Source: an uncultured Muribaculaceae bacterium (GTDB taxonomy: Bacteria; Bacteroidota; Bacteroidia; Bacteroidales; Muribaculaceae). Taken from it: DNA of 9,080 bases. A program made the translations under genes and the position numbers. The notes under the pieces are model-generated. The model worked only from the letters and a program-made list of their open reading frames with translations. It did not search any database and was not told where the DNA came from. This document shows, in pieces, positions 1 through 6,570 of the stretch; the first letter of the stretch is position 1, and each line of letters starts with the position of its first letter. The DNA is taken from positions 1 to 9,080 of the forward strand of contig CALHWU010000047.1 of NCBI GenBank assembly GCA_938039795.1, given 5' to 3'.

Positions 1-96
1 GGATGGAAGGCACTGTCATCCCGGGAGACCGGGCAAATCGGCGGAATGGTGAGCAGAAGGAAAAAGGCACTGGAGAAGGAGCAGAAAACAAAATAA
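1..96 (+). CDS. C-terminal end of an unidentified gene (partial)
   Basis: Frame 1 is open from the window edge to a TAA at 94-96 and encodes 31 residues ending in a Lys/Glu-rich basic tail (RRKKALEKEQKTK). A strong intrinsic terminator begins 16 bp after the stop, which is what one expects at the end of a plus-strand gene and is the main reason for choosing this frame. Frame 2 stops at 50-52. Frame 3 runs through the terminator hairpin, which makes it unlikely. I do not recognise the protein; too little is visible to assign a family. Confidence 0.42.
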   Translation, partial: GWKALSSRETGQIGGMVSRRKKALEKEQKTK

Positions 97-111
97 AAAA
101 CACCTGTAATG

Positions 112-145
112 AAACAGACACAACACTGCGTTGTGTCTGTTTTTT
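112..145 (+). terminator. Strong rho-independent terminator
   Basis: A perfect 13-bp inverted repeat (arms 112-124 and 130-142, loop ACTGC) runs directly into a T tract at 140-145. It lies 16 bp after the TAA at 94-96 and so terminates the gene entering from the left. It also insulates the downstream holin gene from read-through. A-rich sequence at 85-100 might give some termination in the reverse direction, but no minus-strand gene ends here. Confidence 0.88.
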
Positions 146-240
146 CGTGGGTGGATAAAAATGAATATAGATTCAGACAATTTTTTTGCAATTGCAATCT
201 TGACGGAAAATTTATACAATTTTGCAAAAAAAGACGAATA
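146..240 (+). promoter_or_regulatory. AT-rich leader and likely promoter region of the holin gene
   Basis: This stretch is far more AT-rich than the rest of the window and lies between the terminator and the holin start, so the holin promoter should be here. The best -7-like match is CAATTTTG at 217-224, one base off TAnnTTTG, with a TTG at 192-194 spaced 22 bp upstream, which is a weak fit. Two short perfect palindromes occur: TTGCAATTGCAA at 186-197 and TTTTGCAAAA at 220-229. They could be regulator sites or chance in AT-rich DNA. Confidence 0.3.
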
Positions 241-705
241 ATGAATATAATTCCTGATGCCACAATATCGCGCCTTGGATGGATAGCGGCTCTGGTGGCT
301 TTAGACTATGCGTGTGTGATGCTTGCCGTGCTTGCCGACCTGCGCAGCGGCATACTGAAGGCCCGGCGCCTGAAGGAGAAGCGCACGTCTGGCGGTCTGC
401 GCCGATCGGTGGAGAAAGCGGGGCGATATTACGTATTGCTCTTCGCGATGACTCTCATCGACGCGATGGTGTGCGGCGCACTCCTGTTTCTGGCTGTGTC
501 CGACGGCCCTTCGCTTCCGCCGTTGCCTCTGTTTACGACTCTGTGCGCGATAGGGCTTGCCCTCATAGAGCTCAAGAGCATTTACGAAAACTCGCATGAG
601 AAAGATGACTACGACCGGATCATCGGTCAGCTGCGGAAGCTGCTGGATGATCCGGCCGTAGTAAAGCGTCTGCTGGAGCTGGCCGGACTGAGCCGGCCCG
701 AGTGA
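241..705 (+). CDS. Holin-like membrane protein (phage holin family 4 type)
   Basis: A 154-residue inner-membrane protein resembling the Bacteroidota members of the toxin-secretion/phage-lysis holin family (Phage_holin_4). Three hydrophobic segments are visible at about residues 14-33, 63-86 and 95-112. Typical of the family is the stretch LDYACVMLAVLADLRSG (21-37) followed by a basic cytoplasmic loop (38-60, rich in Arg and Lys), a second membrane hairpin, and the LIELKSIYEN segment (109-118). The tail is charged and helical. The ATG at 241 was chosen because an upstream in-frame ATG at 109 would place the N-terminus inside the terminator hairpin and encode a non-hydrophobic, cysteine-rich leader. 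Family holins permeabilise the inner membrane during phage lysis, but no endolysin, HU-like or phage structural gene is visible here, so it may be a domesticated or remnant copy. Its 3' end converges on the glycosidase operon with 11 bp between stops. Confidence 0.8.
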   Translation: MNIIPDATISRLGWIAALVALDYACVMLAVLADLRSGILKARRLKEKRTSGGLRRSVEKAGRYYVLLFAMTLIDAMVCGALLFLAVSDGPSLPPLPLFTTLCAIGLALIELKSIYENSHEKDDYDRIIGQLRKLLDDPAVVKRLLELAGLSRPE

Positions 706-716
706 ATGAGGTAGCG

Positions 717-2414
717 CTATCGTGCCTCGGCTTTCACGCGTTCCACATAGATGCCCGGTGAGGCGGCTGATGCGGGGAGTGCGATGAAGTGCACGTAGCT
801 GATGCCATCGCTGCTTAAGTTGAGCTGCGGCAACCGTATTCGCCGGAGGCGTCCGTCGACCCGCAGACGGGCTTTGGACGGAGTATCGCCGGCGAGATCC
901 CATTCAAGCGATATCTCGTGCCACCGGTCATCATTGATGCCGAGCTGCCGGCGATCGAGCGGGAGCGAATAGATCGCTTCATGGCAGGCCACGGAGTCGG
1001 ACGGATTGAACCAGCGGTCATTGAGAAGAAGCGATACCTGCTCGCATCCGTCGGGGATACGCAGGCTCGTCGTGAAGCGTCCGCGCTGCATGGCCGGGAA
1101 ATTCCACACGGCGCCGCGCACCGGGCTGACAAGACGATCGTCGTCTTCATAACGCAGATGGAGCACCTGCGCGCCGGGCCTGTCGGGATGCGGCTCAAGG
1201 CCGACTCCGTCGATGCGGTTGTAGGAGCAATGGCCCTTGATGCCCTTGAGGTAGTTGAATGTGGTCCATGTCGACAGGGAATCGCTGAAGTCGTCGGTGC
1301 GCTCCTTTTCGTAAAGCCAGTCCACGTCGAAGAGCATCATGGCACGGTGGAGAGGGTGCTGTCCGATGGATGCGAGCACCTTGCCGGGCGCCACCTCCAC
1401 AAACTGGGCCTGATGCATGCCGCGGTCGATGCCACGGCCGTTGAGCGCATAGTCCGACGTGTTGCGAAGAGGATCGAGATGCAGTTCGCGCATGCCGATC
1501 CACGTAAGTCCGTCATCTTCCGAGATGGCCACGTGGGTCACGTCGCGATTGGTGAAAACGTCGTCCCATACTCCGTCGGCTGTCGGCAGCTCGGGAAGCG
1601 GAGTGGTGTTGCACCAGAAGAAGAGCAGCCGTCCGTCGGCGAGCCGTCCGATCGTGGGCATGGTGATAGTGCCGTAGAAGCGTGAGGGGCGCGCTTCGCT
1701 CCATGTCAGGCCGCCGTCGTCGGAGAATGCCTCGTAATGCCGATCCTGCGGTGTGCGCATCAGCATCCAGAGCCGTCCGTCGCGGAGTTCTACGACCGTC
1801 GGTTCGACAGCGCCGTGATTCCAGCGTATGCCCTGATGGAAACCGCCGCCGGCATGGGCGGGGGTGGTGACGGTGTTTGAGCGGCGCCACGTCAGTCCGT
1901 CGTCATCTGAAACGTATGTATAACAGCCCTTGGGTGTCACGCCGCCGTGGCCGCAGACCACGATGCGCCGTCCGCCGTCGACAAATACAGGCGGTTTCAG
2001 CATTATCGACGGCGTGTCGGTGACCTTGGTCACAGTGCGGTCGCCGTTGATGCCTCCCTTCGTGCGGATGCAGTAGACGCCTGTCGGTCCCATATTGGCG
2101 AGGCGGATATATTCGCCGCTCAGGGGGCTCCGCTGGTCAGCGAAAGGCATGTCGCGGCCATAGTTGACTTTGCGCCATGTCAGTCCGCCGTCGCGGCTCG
2201 ACAGGTAGAAAGTCCCCGGCTCTGCCTGCTCGCCGTAGTTGTAATGGCGTATCTCGCCGTCGTCGAGCTTCGACAGTCCGATATAGGCGTCGGACGGAGG
2301 GGTGGCGACCTTTACGGGCGCCCACACGTCATTGAGCGTGGCCGGCGCCGGTGTCTGTGCGCCGGCGGTCAGTGACAGGCCGGCCACAATAAGGGATAGG
2401 GAAATTAGTTTCAT
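717..2414 (-). CDS. Exported Asp-box (sialidase-superfamily) protein with lectin-like C-terminal domain
   Basis: A 565-residue exported protein; residues 1-20 form a signal peptide ending in AGAQ. Four Asp-boxes (SxDxGxTW) at residues 73-80, 169-176, 231-238 and 298-305 define a six-bladed beta-propeller of the BNR/sialidase superfamily over about residues 25-365. Residues 370-565 look like a beta-sandwich (DDFSDSLSTW opening, alternating strands), probably a concanavalin A/LamG-like sugar-binding domain. The sialidase-like EP-VVEL-DGRL-MLMRT segment (204-221) supplies a plausible active-site Glu204 and Arg220. However, the RIP motif that carries the first arginine of GH33 sialidases is replaced by YIG at 44-46. 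The enzyme may therefore remove a sugar other than sialic acid. It is the last gene of the operon with PNGase and GH84, 18 bp after the GH84 stop, consistent with trimming of terminal sugars from N-glycans in the periplasm or at the surface. Fold is confident; substrate is not. Confidence 0.85.
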   Translation of the reverse strand: MKLISLSLIVAGLSLTAGAQTPAPATLNDVWAPVKVATPPSDAYIGLSKLDDGEIRHYNYGEQAEPGTFYLSSRDGGLTWRKVNYGRDMPFADQRSPLSGEYIRLANMGPTGVYCIRTKGGINGDRTVTKVTDTPSIMLKPPVFVDGGRRIVVCGHGGVTPKGCYTYVSDDDGLTWRRSNTVTTPAHAGGGFHQGIRWNHGAVEPTVVELRDGRLWMLMRTPQDRHYEAFSDDGGLTWSEARPSRFYGTITMPTIGRLADGRLLFFWCNTTPLPELPTADGVWDDVFTNRDVTHVAISEDDGLTWIGMRELHLDPLRNTSDYALNGRGIDRGMHQAQFVEVAPGKVLASIGQHPLHRAMMLFDVDWLYEKERTDDFSDSLSTWTTFNYLKGIKGHCSYNRIDGVGLEPHPDRPGAQVLHLRYEDDDRLVSPVRGAVWNFPAMQRGRFTTSLRIPDGCEQVSLLLNDRWFNPSDSVACHEAIYSLPLDRRQLGINDDRWHEISLEWDLAGDTPSKARLRVDGRLRRIRLPQLNLSSDGISYVHFIALPASAASPGIYVERVKAEAR

Positions 2415-2432
2415 AGCAGGGTGGTGGGAATG

Positions 2433-4670
2433 TTATTTTACCGGTATGAATTCGATGGTGGACGGATCTTCGGCCGGAGCGAGTCCGTCGGAGTCGGGCG
2501 CAAGGTATTTCTTGCCGGCATTGCCGCCCTGACGGAGGGTGAATCCGTTGTCGGTGCGCTCGACGACAAACGTATGCCACTCGGCGTCGAACGGATTGGA
2601 GGCGTCGCTGACGGTGAACGCTCCGCGTTCGTTGACGTAGCGGCCGTCCTTGGCGTTGACTATGGAGTAGCGTCCAGTGGCGGCGTCGTAGGTTATGCGC
2701 CATATCTGACGGTCGGGGTTGACGTCATCTTCCGCAGCCTGCCAAACCGGGCGTCCGCCGGTCGATCCGGCCTCGGGATTTCCGAGCCAGCGGCCGTCGT
2801 GGCGTATGCGGTAGCTGCCGCTTTCAAGCGCGAGCTGCGGGAACACGTCGAGCCGGTGGGTGAAGCGGTGGCGGTATTCGTCAATCATCATGCTGACGCC
2901 GCGGCGCAGCAGGGGCTCGGCATAGAGTGAGCCGACCATGGGATAGGCCACCTTGACGGAGCCGGGGAAGTCGCGCGAGGAGATTTTCGAGGCGCGGTCG
3001 GTCAGGTCGGCATATTCGAGATAGTCGTTGACAAAAGCGGTGGTGTCGGCGTTGAAGAGATCGGTATACATCCCGGCTACGAGCACACCGCGGCGTCCGA
3101 GAAGCTCGGCCGCTTCGATCCATGGTCTGATCTCCGTGAGCATCGAGTCGGAGGGAGCGGCGGCGAGCAGAGTGGCTGACGCAGCCCTGAGCGAATCGAA
3201 TTCGGAGGCGAAAGCCTCGGCTGCCTCGGGGAGGTAGGCGTGGGCCATAGGCTCGGCGTAGGCGTCGATGAGATCCTTAAGTTCGGGCGACTCGTTGAGG
3301 CGGCGCAGGCGATGGGTGTTCTGGCCCAGATCGACGTTGTAGAGGCAGAATTTCCGGAAAGATCCCTCGCGGCCGGGCTGCAGCCGCTCGGTGGCGAGCA
3401 GCCACGACTCCTGCGGATCGTAGGCAGCGGGATTCCAGAGAAAGTCGGCGTTGCTCAGCAGGCTGACTTTCGATGCATGGGCATATTCCATCGGATTGGC
3501 GGTGAATCCGCTGACCATTGCCGTGGCTTCGGGCTCGTTGCCGGTGAAGGGGCCCATCAGCAGATGGTTGATGCAGTAGTCGGTCACCGGGTAGTTGAGC
3601 CAGATGAATGCTTTGCGGCCGATCTGCGGATTGATCCACTCCATGTCGGCCACGTCGATCATGTCGACTACAGAATTGCCGGTCCACATTACTTTGACCG
3701 ACGGATCCATCACCGAGATATCGGAGAGATACGTGGGCTGGAACGATCCCTTCCAGGCCTTGTTGTAGAGCGACGGGCACATTACGAACAGCTCGATGTC
3801 GGGGTGACGGTCGATGAAATGGCGCTTCACATAGTCCATATACTGTGCGTGAAGCTTGCCGTCGGCCTGCTTGCCGAACACGTCGTCGAAGAATATCGAG
3901 AAATTGCGGAAACCGAGGTCGTACATCTGCTCGAACTTGCGTATGGTGGCCTCGTTGTCGGCGTCGTTCCACTGATGATCGCCTGCCGGATGTATGCCCC
4001 ATACGAAGCGCACTTTGTGGCGGCGCGCCTCGTCGTTGAGCGCTTTCATGCGCGCAGCCTCTTCGGCCGGATATAGCTCGCGCCACTTCGCGCGGTGGTA
4101 TGGGTCGTCCTTGGGGCCGTAGATGTAGGTGTCGAGTTTGTTTCGGCCGTAGAACTCAAACTGGTCGACGCGGTCGGCGAAGCTCCAGGCATTGCCGTAG
4201 AATCCCTCGACGACGCCTCGATAGGGGGTCGAGGGCCAGTCGGCGATCTCCACGCCCATCACTTCGGGCTGCGAGGCAACCTGCAGGAATGTCTGCACGC
4301 CGTAGTAGGTGCCGGTGGGATCGTTGCCGGCGATGATCACCTCGCCGGGTTGCACGCGCAGGTAATATCCCTGGGGCTTGTCGGGGATCATTGCGGCCAC
4401 GGAGCGCACGGCCTTGTCGCCGCGCTCGCCGATGGTCACCTTTACTCCTTTTCCCTTTGCGAATGTTTCGAGAAGGGCCGCCACGGCATCAGCGTCGGCG
4501 GTGTCGGCTCCCCGCAGACTGACAGCCTGCGGGCGGTCAAATGCCTTAGGCCCCCAGGTGATGCTCTGAGGGGTGGGTGATATGGCTGTCTGCTGCGCTG
4601 TGGCGGCAGGGGCCGATGCGCCGGTCAGGGCGATGGCGAGGGCTGATTTCAGCAGTATGTTGCTTTTCAT
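2433..4670 (-). CDS. GH84 beta-N-acetylglucosaminidase (O-GlcNAcase/hyaluronidase-like), exported
   Basis: A 745-residue exported glycosidase that should hydrolyse terminal beta-linked GlcNAc by substrate-assisted catalysis. Order of domains: signal peptide (1-26), GH20b-like N-terminal domain (about 28-140), GH84 catalytic barrel (about 148-430), helical domain (about 440-610), and a novel-looking C-terminal module (about 617-745). From memory of Bacteroides thetaiotaomicron BtGH84, the catalytic aspartates 242/243 correspond to Asp262/Asp263 (IFFDDVFG). The substrate-contact residues also correspond: Gly156, Tyr158, Lys187 (GPKDDPYH), Tyr302, Thr330, Asn359, Asp364 and Asn392. The register differs by a constant 20-21 residues, so the enzyme is very likely active. 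The C-terminus shows three repeats with the pattern [YF]xIxxxxGRYx (near 620, 668 and 710), which suggests a beta-trefoil lectin. Its start lies 24 bp after the PNGase stop. Host-derived N-glycan GlcNAc is the likely substrate; O-GlcNAc or mucin glycans are alternatives. Confidence 0.93.
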   Translation of the reverse strand: MKSNILLKSALAIALTGASAPAATAQQTAISPTPQSITWGPKAFDRPQAVSLRGADTADADAVAALLETFAKGKGVKVTIGERGDKAVRSVAAMIPDKPQGYYLRVQPGEVIIAGNDPTGTYYGVQTFLQVASQPEVMGVEIADWPSTPYRGVVEGFYGNAWSFADRVDQFEFYGRNKLDTYIYGPKDDPYHRAKWRELYPAEEAARMKALNDEARRHKVRFVWGIHPAGDHQWNDADNEATIRKFEQMYDLGFRNFSIFFDDVFGKQADGKLHAQYMDYVKRHFIDRHPDIELFVMCPSLYNKAWKGSFQPTYLSDISVMDPSVKVMWTGNSVVDMIDVADMEWINPQIGRKAFIWLNYPVTDYCINHLLMGPFTGNEPEATAMVSGFTANPMEYAHASKVSLLSNADFLWNPAAYDPQESWLLATERLQPGREGSFRKFCLYNVDLGQNTHRLRRLNESPELKDLIDAYAEPMAHAYLPEAAEAFASEFDSLRAASATLLAAAPSDSMLTEIRPWIEAAELLGRRGVLVAGMYTDLFNADTTAFVNDYLEYADLTDRASKISSRDFPGSVKVAYPMVGSLYAEPLLRRGVSMMIDEYRHRFTHRLDVFPQLALESGSYRIRHDGRWLGNPEAGSTGGRPVWQAAEDDVNPDRQIWRITYDAATGRYSIVNAKDGRYVNERGAFTVSDASNPFDAEWHTFVVERTDNGFTLRQGGNAGKKYLAPDSDGLAPAEDPSTIEFIPVK

Positions 4671-4694
4671 GCGGTAGTGTCGGTTATCGGTTGG

Positions 4695-6395
4695 TCAGTA
4701 GAGAAGTGTTCCTGAGATGCACCAGTAGCTGTTGCTTGATCCGGCCGGCTTGCCCTGCGGGATGCGGATGGTGAGTTTGTGTTTGCCGGCGCTGAGGTTG
4801 CCCAGATAGATGTAGTCGGGGTTGGTCACCGTGCCGGGACACCAGTTGGAGCGGCTCAGGTCGGAGGAGCTCATGCCGTTGGAGAAGTTGCCCGAGCAGG
4901 GATTGTTGTTGCGGTAGGTGCCGCAGTCGTCACGCCAGGGGATGAAGGTGATCACCTCGCGGCCGTCGAGTATGATGGTGTTGGGCTTCTTGTTGAACTC
5001 GTCGCCGCCTCCCCAGCCGCCGTGGCCGGTGGTGGTGTAGCTGAGCATGGCGTTCTCGACCTGATGGTCGAGCGTGAACTCAACCTGCAGCGAGTCGTTG
5101 AGCATGAATATCGGATAGGGCTGGCCTGCCTGTTCGAGATAGTTGACGGTGTTGAAGAGCGGCATGGCCGTCACCTTGCGCTTGTCGCCGCCCGGATAAT
5201 ACTTCAGGTCGAGCGATACGATATGGCCCTTGCCGTCCCAGTTGCCGATATACGCGCCGATCCACTGCTCGCCGCTGAGATGCGACGCGAGGTCGGTGAT
5301 TTCGGTCTTGTAGAGCACGGAGTCGACCCAGTCCTGGCCGGGCACCACATTCTTGTTGTAGGCCCTGACTCCGAAGCCTGTGAAGAAGCGCATCAGCTCA
5401 AGGGGCACGTCGTATTCCGGAGTCGATACGAGTCCGTGGTAGGCTACGCTGTCGCTGACGAACGCCGGCACCGACTTGAGATCGCGGAGCGCGTCGACAA
5501 ACGACTGTTTCTTGTCGGTCGGTATGACGAAGATGGAGCCGGTGCGGTCGTAGGCGTCGCCCTCGGAGTACTGCTCCACTTCGGCGAAGATGTAGCGTCC
5601 GGCCGTGGCGGCAGTGTCGGGAAGAGTCACTTTCTTTATGACTATCGTGCCGCCGCCCACGTTGTAGACCTCGCCGTCAGCGAGCTGATCGGGGATGGCC
5701 GCTCCGGAGAAGTTGATGCGTGCATGGTCGAAGACAGGCACGGTGATCACTCCGCTCTGGTTGATGGCGTAGAGATATTCAGGGTCTGAAAGCCTCTCGC
5801 CCCACTGCGTGGGGAATAGGCTTCCGTCGGCCTTTACGGCCGTGATGGCAGTGGCCTCCTGTACGGAGTCGCCGTTGCGGGTGACTTTCAGCACCAGTCC
5901 GGAGGGAACGCCGACGCCCGGCTGCGGAGTGCCGCTGAACGGCAGGGCGGTGGTGTACCACACCTCGATAGTGTTGGAGTTGATGCTCGTGCGCGCCACG
6001 GTGCAGTCGAGGCCGAGTATCTTCTCATGGCACTGCACTGTGAAGCCGCTGTCGGGCGAGAATGTGCGCACTGACGAGATCTCTCTGCCGCCGGGCAGCG
6101 TGGCAACCTTGTACCACCGGTGGGTGGCGTAGTCGATGTAGGTGGTCTGCACCGGAGCGTCGTCATTGTGGCGGCGGTCGCCAGGCATGCGGCTGCCGAT
6201 CTTCACCTCGTCGCCGCAGATGCTGACGACGGTCTCGCCCGGATAGACGTGACCCTTATAGGATGACTGATAGGTCACCTCGATGGCCTTGGCTCCGCGA
6301 AGCTTTTTGGTGTAATTTACCGCTGCCTCCGACGGAAGGGCGCTGATGACTGCGGCGATAAGCAGCGTCATCATTCCTGCGATTGCTCTTTTCAT
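4695..6395 (-). CDS. PNGase F-type peptide:N-glycosidase with extra N-terminal domain, exported
   Basis: A 566-residue exported amidase predicted to cleave the GlcNAc-Asn bond and release N-glycans from glycoproteins. Residues 1-24 form a signal peptide (cleavage after SEA). Residues about 25-195 form an additional domain reminiscent of the GLPGLI family (KILGLDC at 125-131, VWYTTALPFSG at 145-155, VPSGLVLKV at 163-171); it may equal the N-terminal bowl-like domain of PNGase F-II. Residues about 210-400 match the first PNGase F domain and about 425-566 the second (GDEF, WRDDCG, SRSNWCPG). Against Elizabethkingia PNGase F recalled from memory, catalytic Asp60 corresponds to Asp283, Glu206 to Glu466, Arg248 to Arg515 and Trp251 to Trp518, but Glu118 falls on Gly384. 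The gene is first in the three-gene operon, about 46 bp from the predicted transcription start. Family membership is secure; activity is probable but untested given the Glu118 loss. Confidence 0.92.
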   Translation of the reverse strand: MKRAIAGMMTLLIAAVISALPSEAAVNYTKKLRGAKAIEVTYQSSYKGHVYPGETVVSICGDEVKIGSRMPGDRRHNDDAPVQTTYIDYATHRWYKVATLPGGREISSVRTFSPDSGFTVQCHEKILGLDCTVARTSINSNTIEVWYTTALPFSGTPQPGVGVPSGLVLKVTRNGDSVQEATAITAVKADGSLFPTQWGERLSDPEYLYAINQSGVITVPVFDHARINFSGAAIPDQLADGEVYNVGGGTIVIKKVTLPDTAATAGRYIFAEVEQYSEGDAYDRTGSIFVIPTDKKQSFVDALRDLKSVPAFVSDSVAYHGLVSTPEYDVPLELMRFFTGFGVRAYNKNVVPGQDWVDSVLYKTEITDLASHLSGEQWIGAYIGNWDGKGHIVSLDLKYYPGGDKRKVTAMPLFNTVNYLEQAGQPYPIFMLNDSLQVEFTLDHQVENAMLSYTTTGHGGWGGGDEFNKKPNTIILDGREVITFIPWRDDCGTYRNNNPCSGNFSNGMSSSDLSRSNWCPGTVTNPDYIYLGNLSAGKHKLTIRIPQGKPAGSSNSYWCISGTLLY

Positions 6396-6447
6396 GGTTG
6401 AGTCGTTGTATTGCTGTTGATTGATGTTGTTGTCAAGGTATATGGAG

Positions 6448-6479
6448 CAAAGTTAGTGAAATTCCCGAGAATCGGCAAA
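6448..6479 (-). promoter_or_regulatory. Bacteroidota-type promoter of the PNGase-GH84-Asp-box operon
   Basis: Read on the minus strand, TTTG (6479-6476) is followed after a 20-bp spacer by TAACTTTG (6455-6448), an exact match to the -33/-7 pattern TTTG-N19-21-TAnnTTTG recognised by the primary sigma factor of Bacteroides. Transcription should start near 6441, giving a leader of about 46 nt before the PNGase ATG at 6395. No other promoter is needed for the two downstream genes, which follow at 24 and 18 bp. Just upstream of the -33 box lie repeated ATCAGAG motifs that may bind an activator. Confidence 0.72.
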
Positions 6480-6486
6480 TCGGGGA

Positions 6487-6504
6487 GATCAGAGTACATC
6501 AGAG
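6487..6504. repeat. Two ATCAGAG direct repeats, 10 bp apart, next to the -33 box
   Basis: ATCAGAG occurs at 6488-6494 and 6498-6504, phased by exactly 10 bp (one helical turn), beginning 8 bp upstream of the -33 TTTG of the PNGase promoter. An inverted copy (CTCTGAT) lies at 6534-6540 inside the neighbouring hairpin. Phased direct repeats at this position are typical of activator sites, so this is a candidate operator for the glycosidase operon. A 7-base word also recurs by chance (CATCAGAG at 6931-6938 overlaps the GntR start), so the evidence is modest. Confidence 0.35.
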
Positions 6505-6507
6505 CGG

Positions 6508-6548
6508 CCGGAGCAATCGGAGGCGTCGGACGCCTCTGATTGCTCCGG
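6508..6548 (-). terminator. Long hairpin between the ABC operon and the glycosidase operon (probable terminator)
   Basis: Arms at 6508-6526 and 6530-6548 pair over 19 positions around a 3-nt loop. Only the 6519/6537 pair is imperfect (G-U in plus-strand RNA, A-C mismatch in minus-strand RNA). It starts 23 nt after the GntR stop codon at 6571, where the end of the ABC operon transcript should be. No U tract follows on the minus strand, so it may act as a structured 3' end or a rho-assisted or pausing site rather than a classical intrinsic terminator. Confidence 0.5.
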
Positions 6549-6570
6549 TCAGGGAAGTTATAGTAATCTA

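Noticed and set aside
109..240. N-terminal extension of the holin to the ATG at 109
   Set aside because: The extra 44 codons cross the terminator hairpin and encode a cysteine-rich, non-membrane leader unlike the family; the ATG at 241 gives a normal-length holin.
681..698. GGCCGG/CCGGCC inverted repeat at the end of the holin gene as a terminator
   Set aside because: Arms are only 6 bp, it is inside coding sequence, and no T tract follows on either strand.
3240..4076. Long plus-strand frame opposite the GH84 gene (278 codons), with others at 918-1685 and 4779-5789
   Set aside because: These are antisense shadows of high-GC coding sequence; the opposite strand encodes clearly recognised conserved enzymes.
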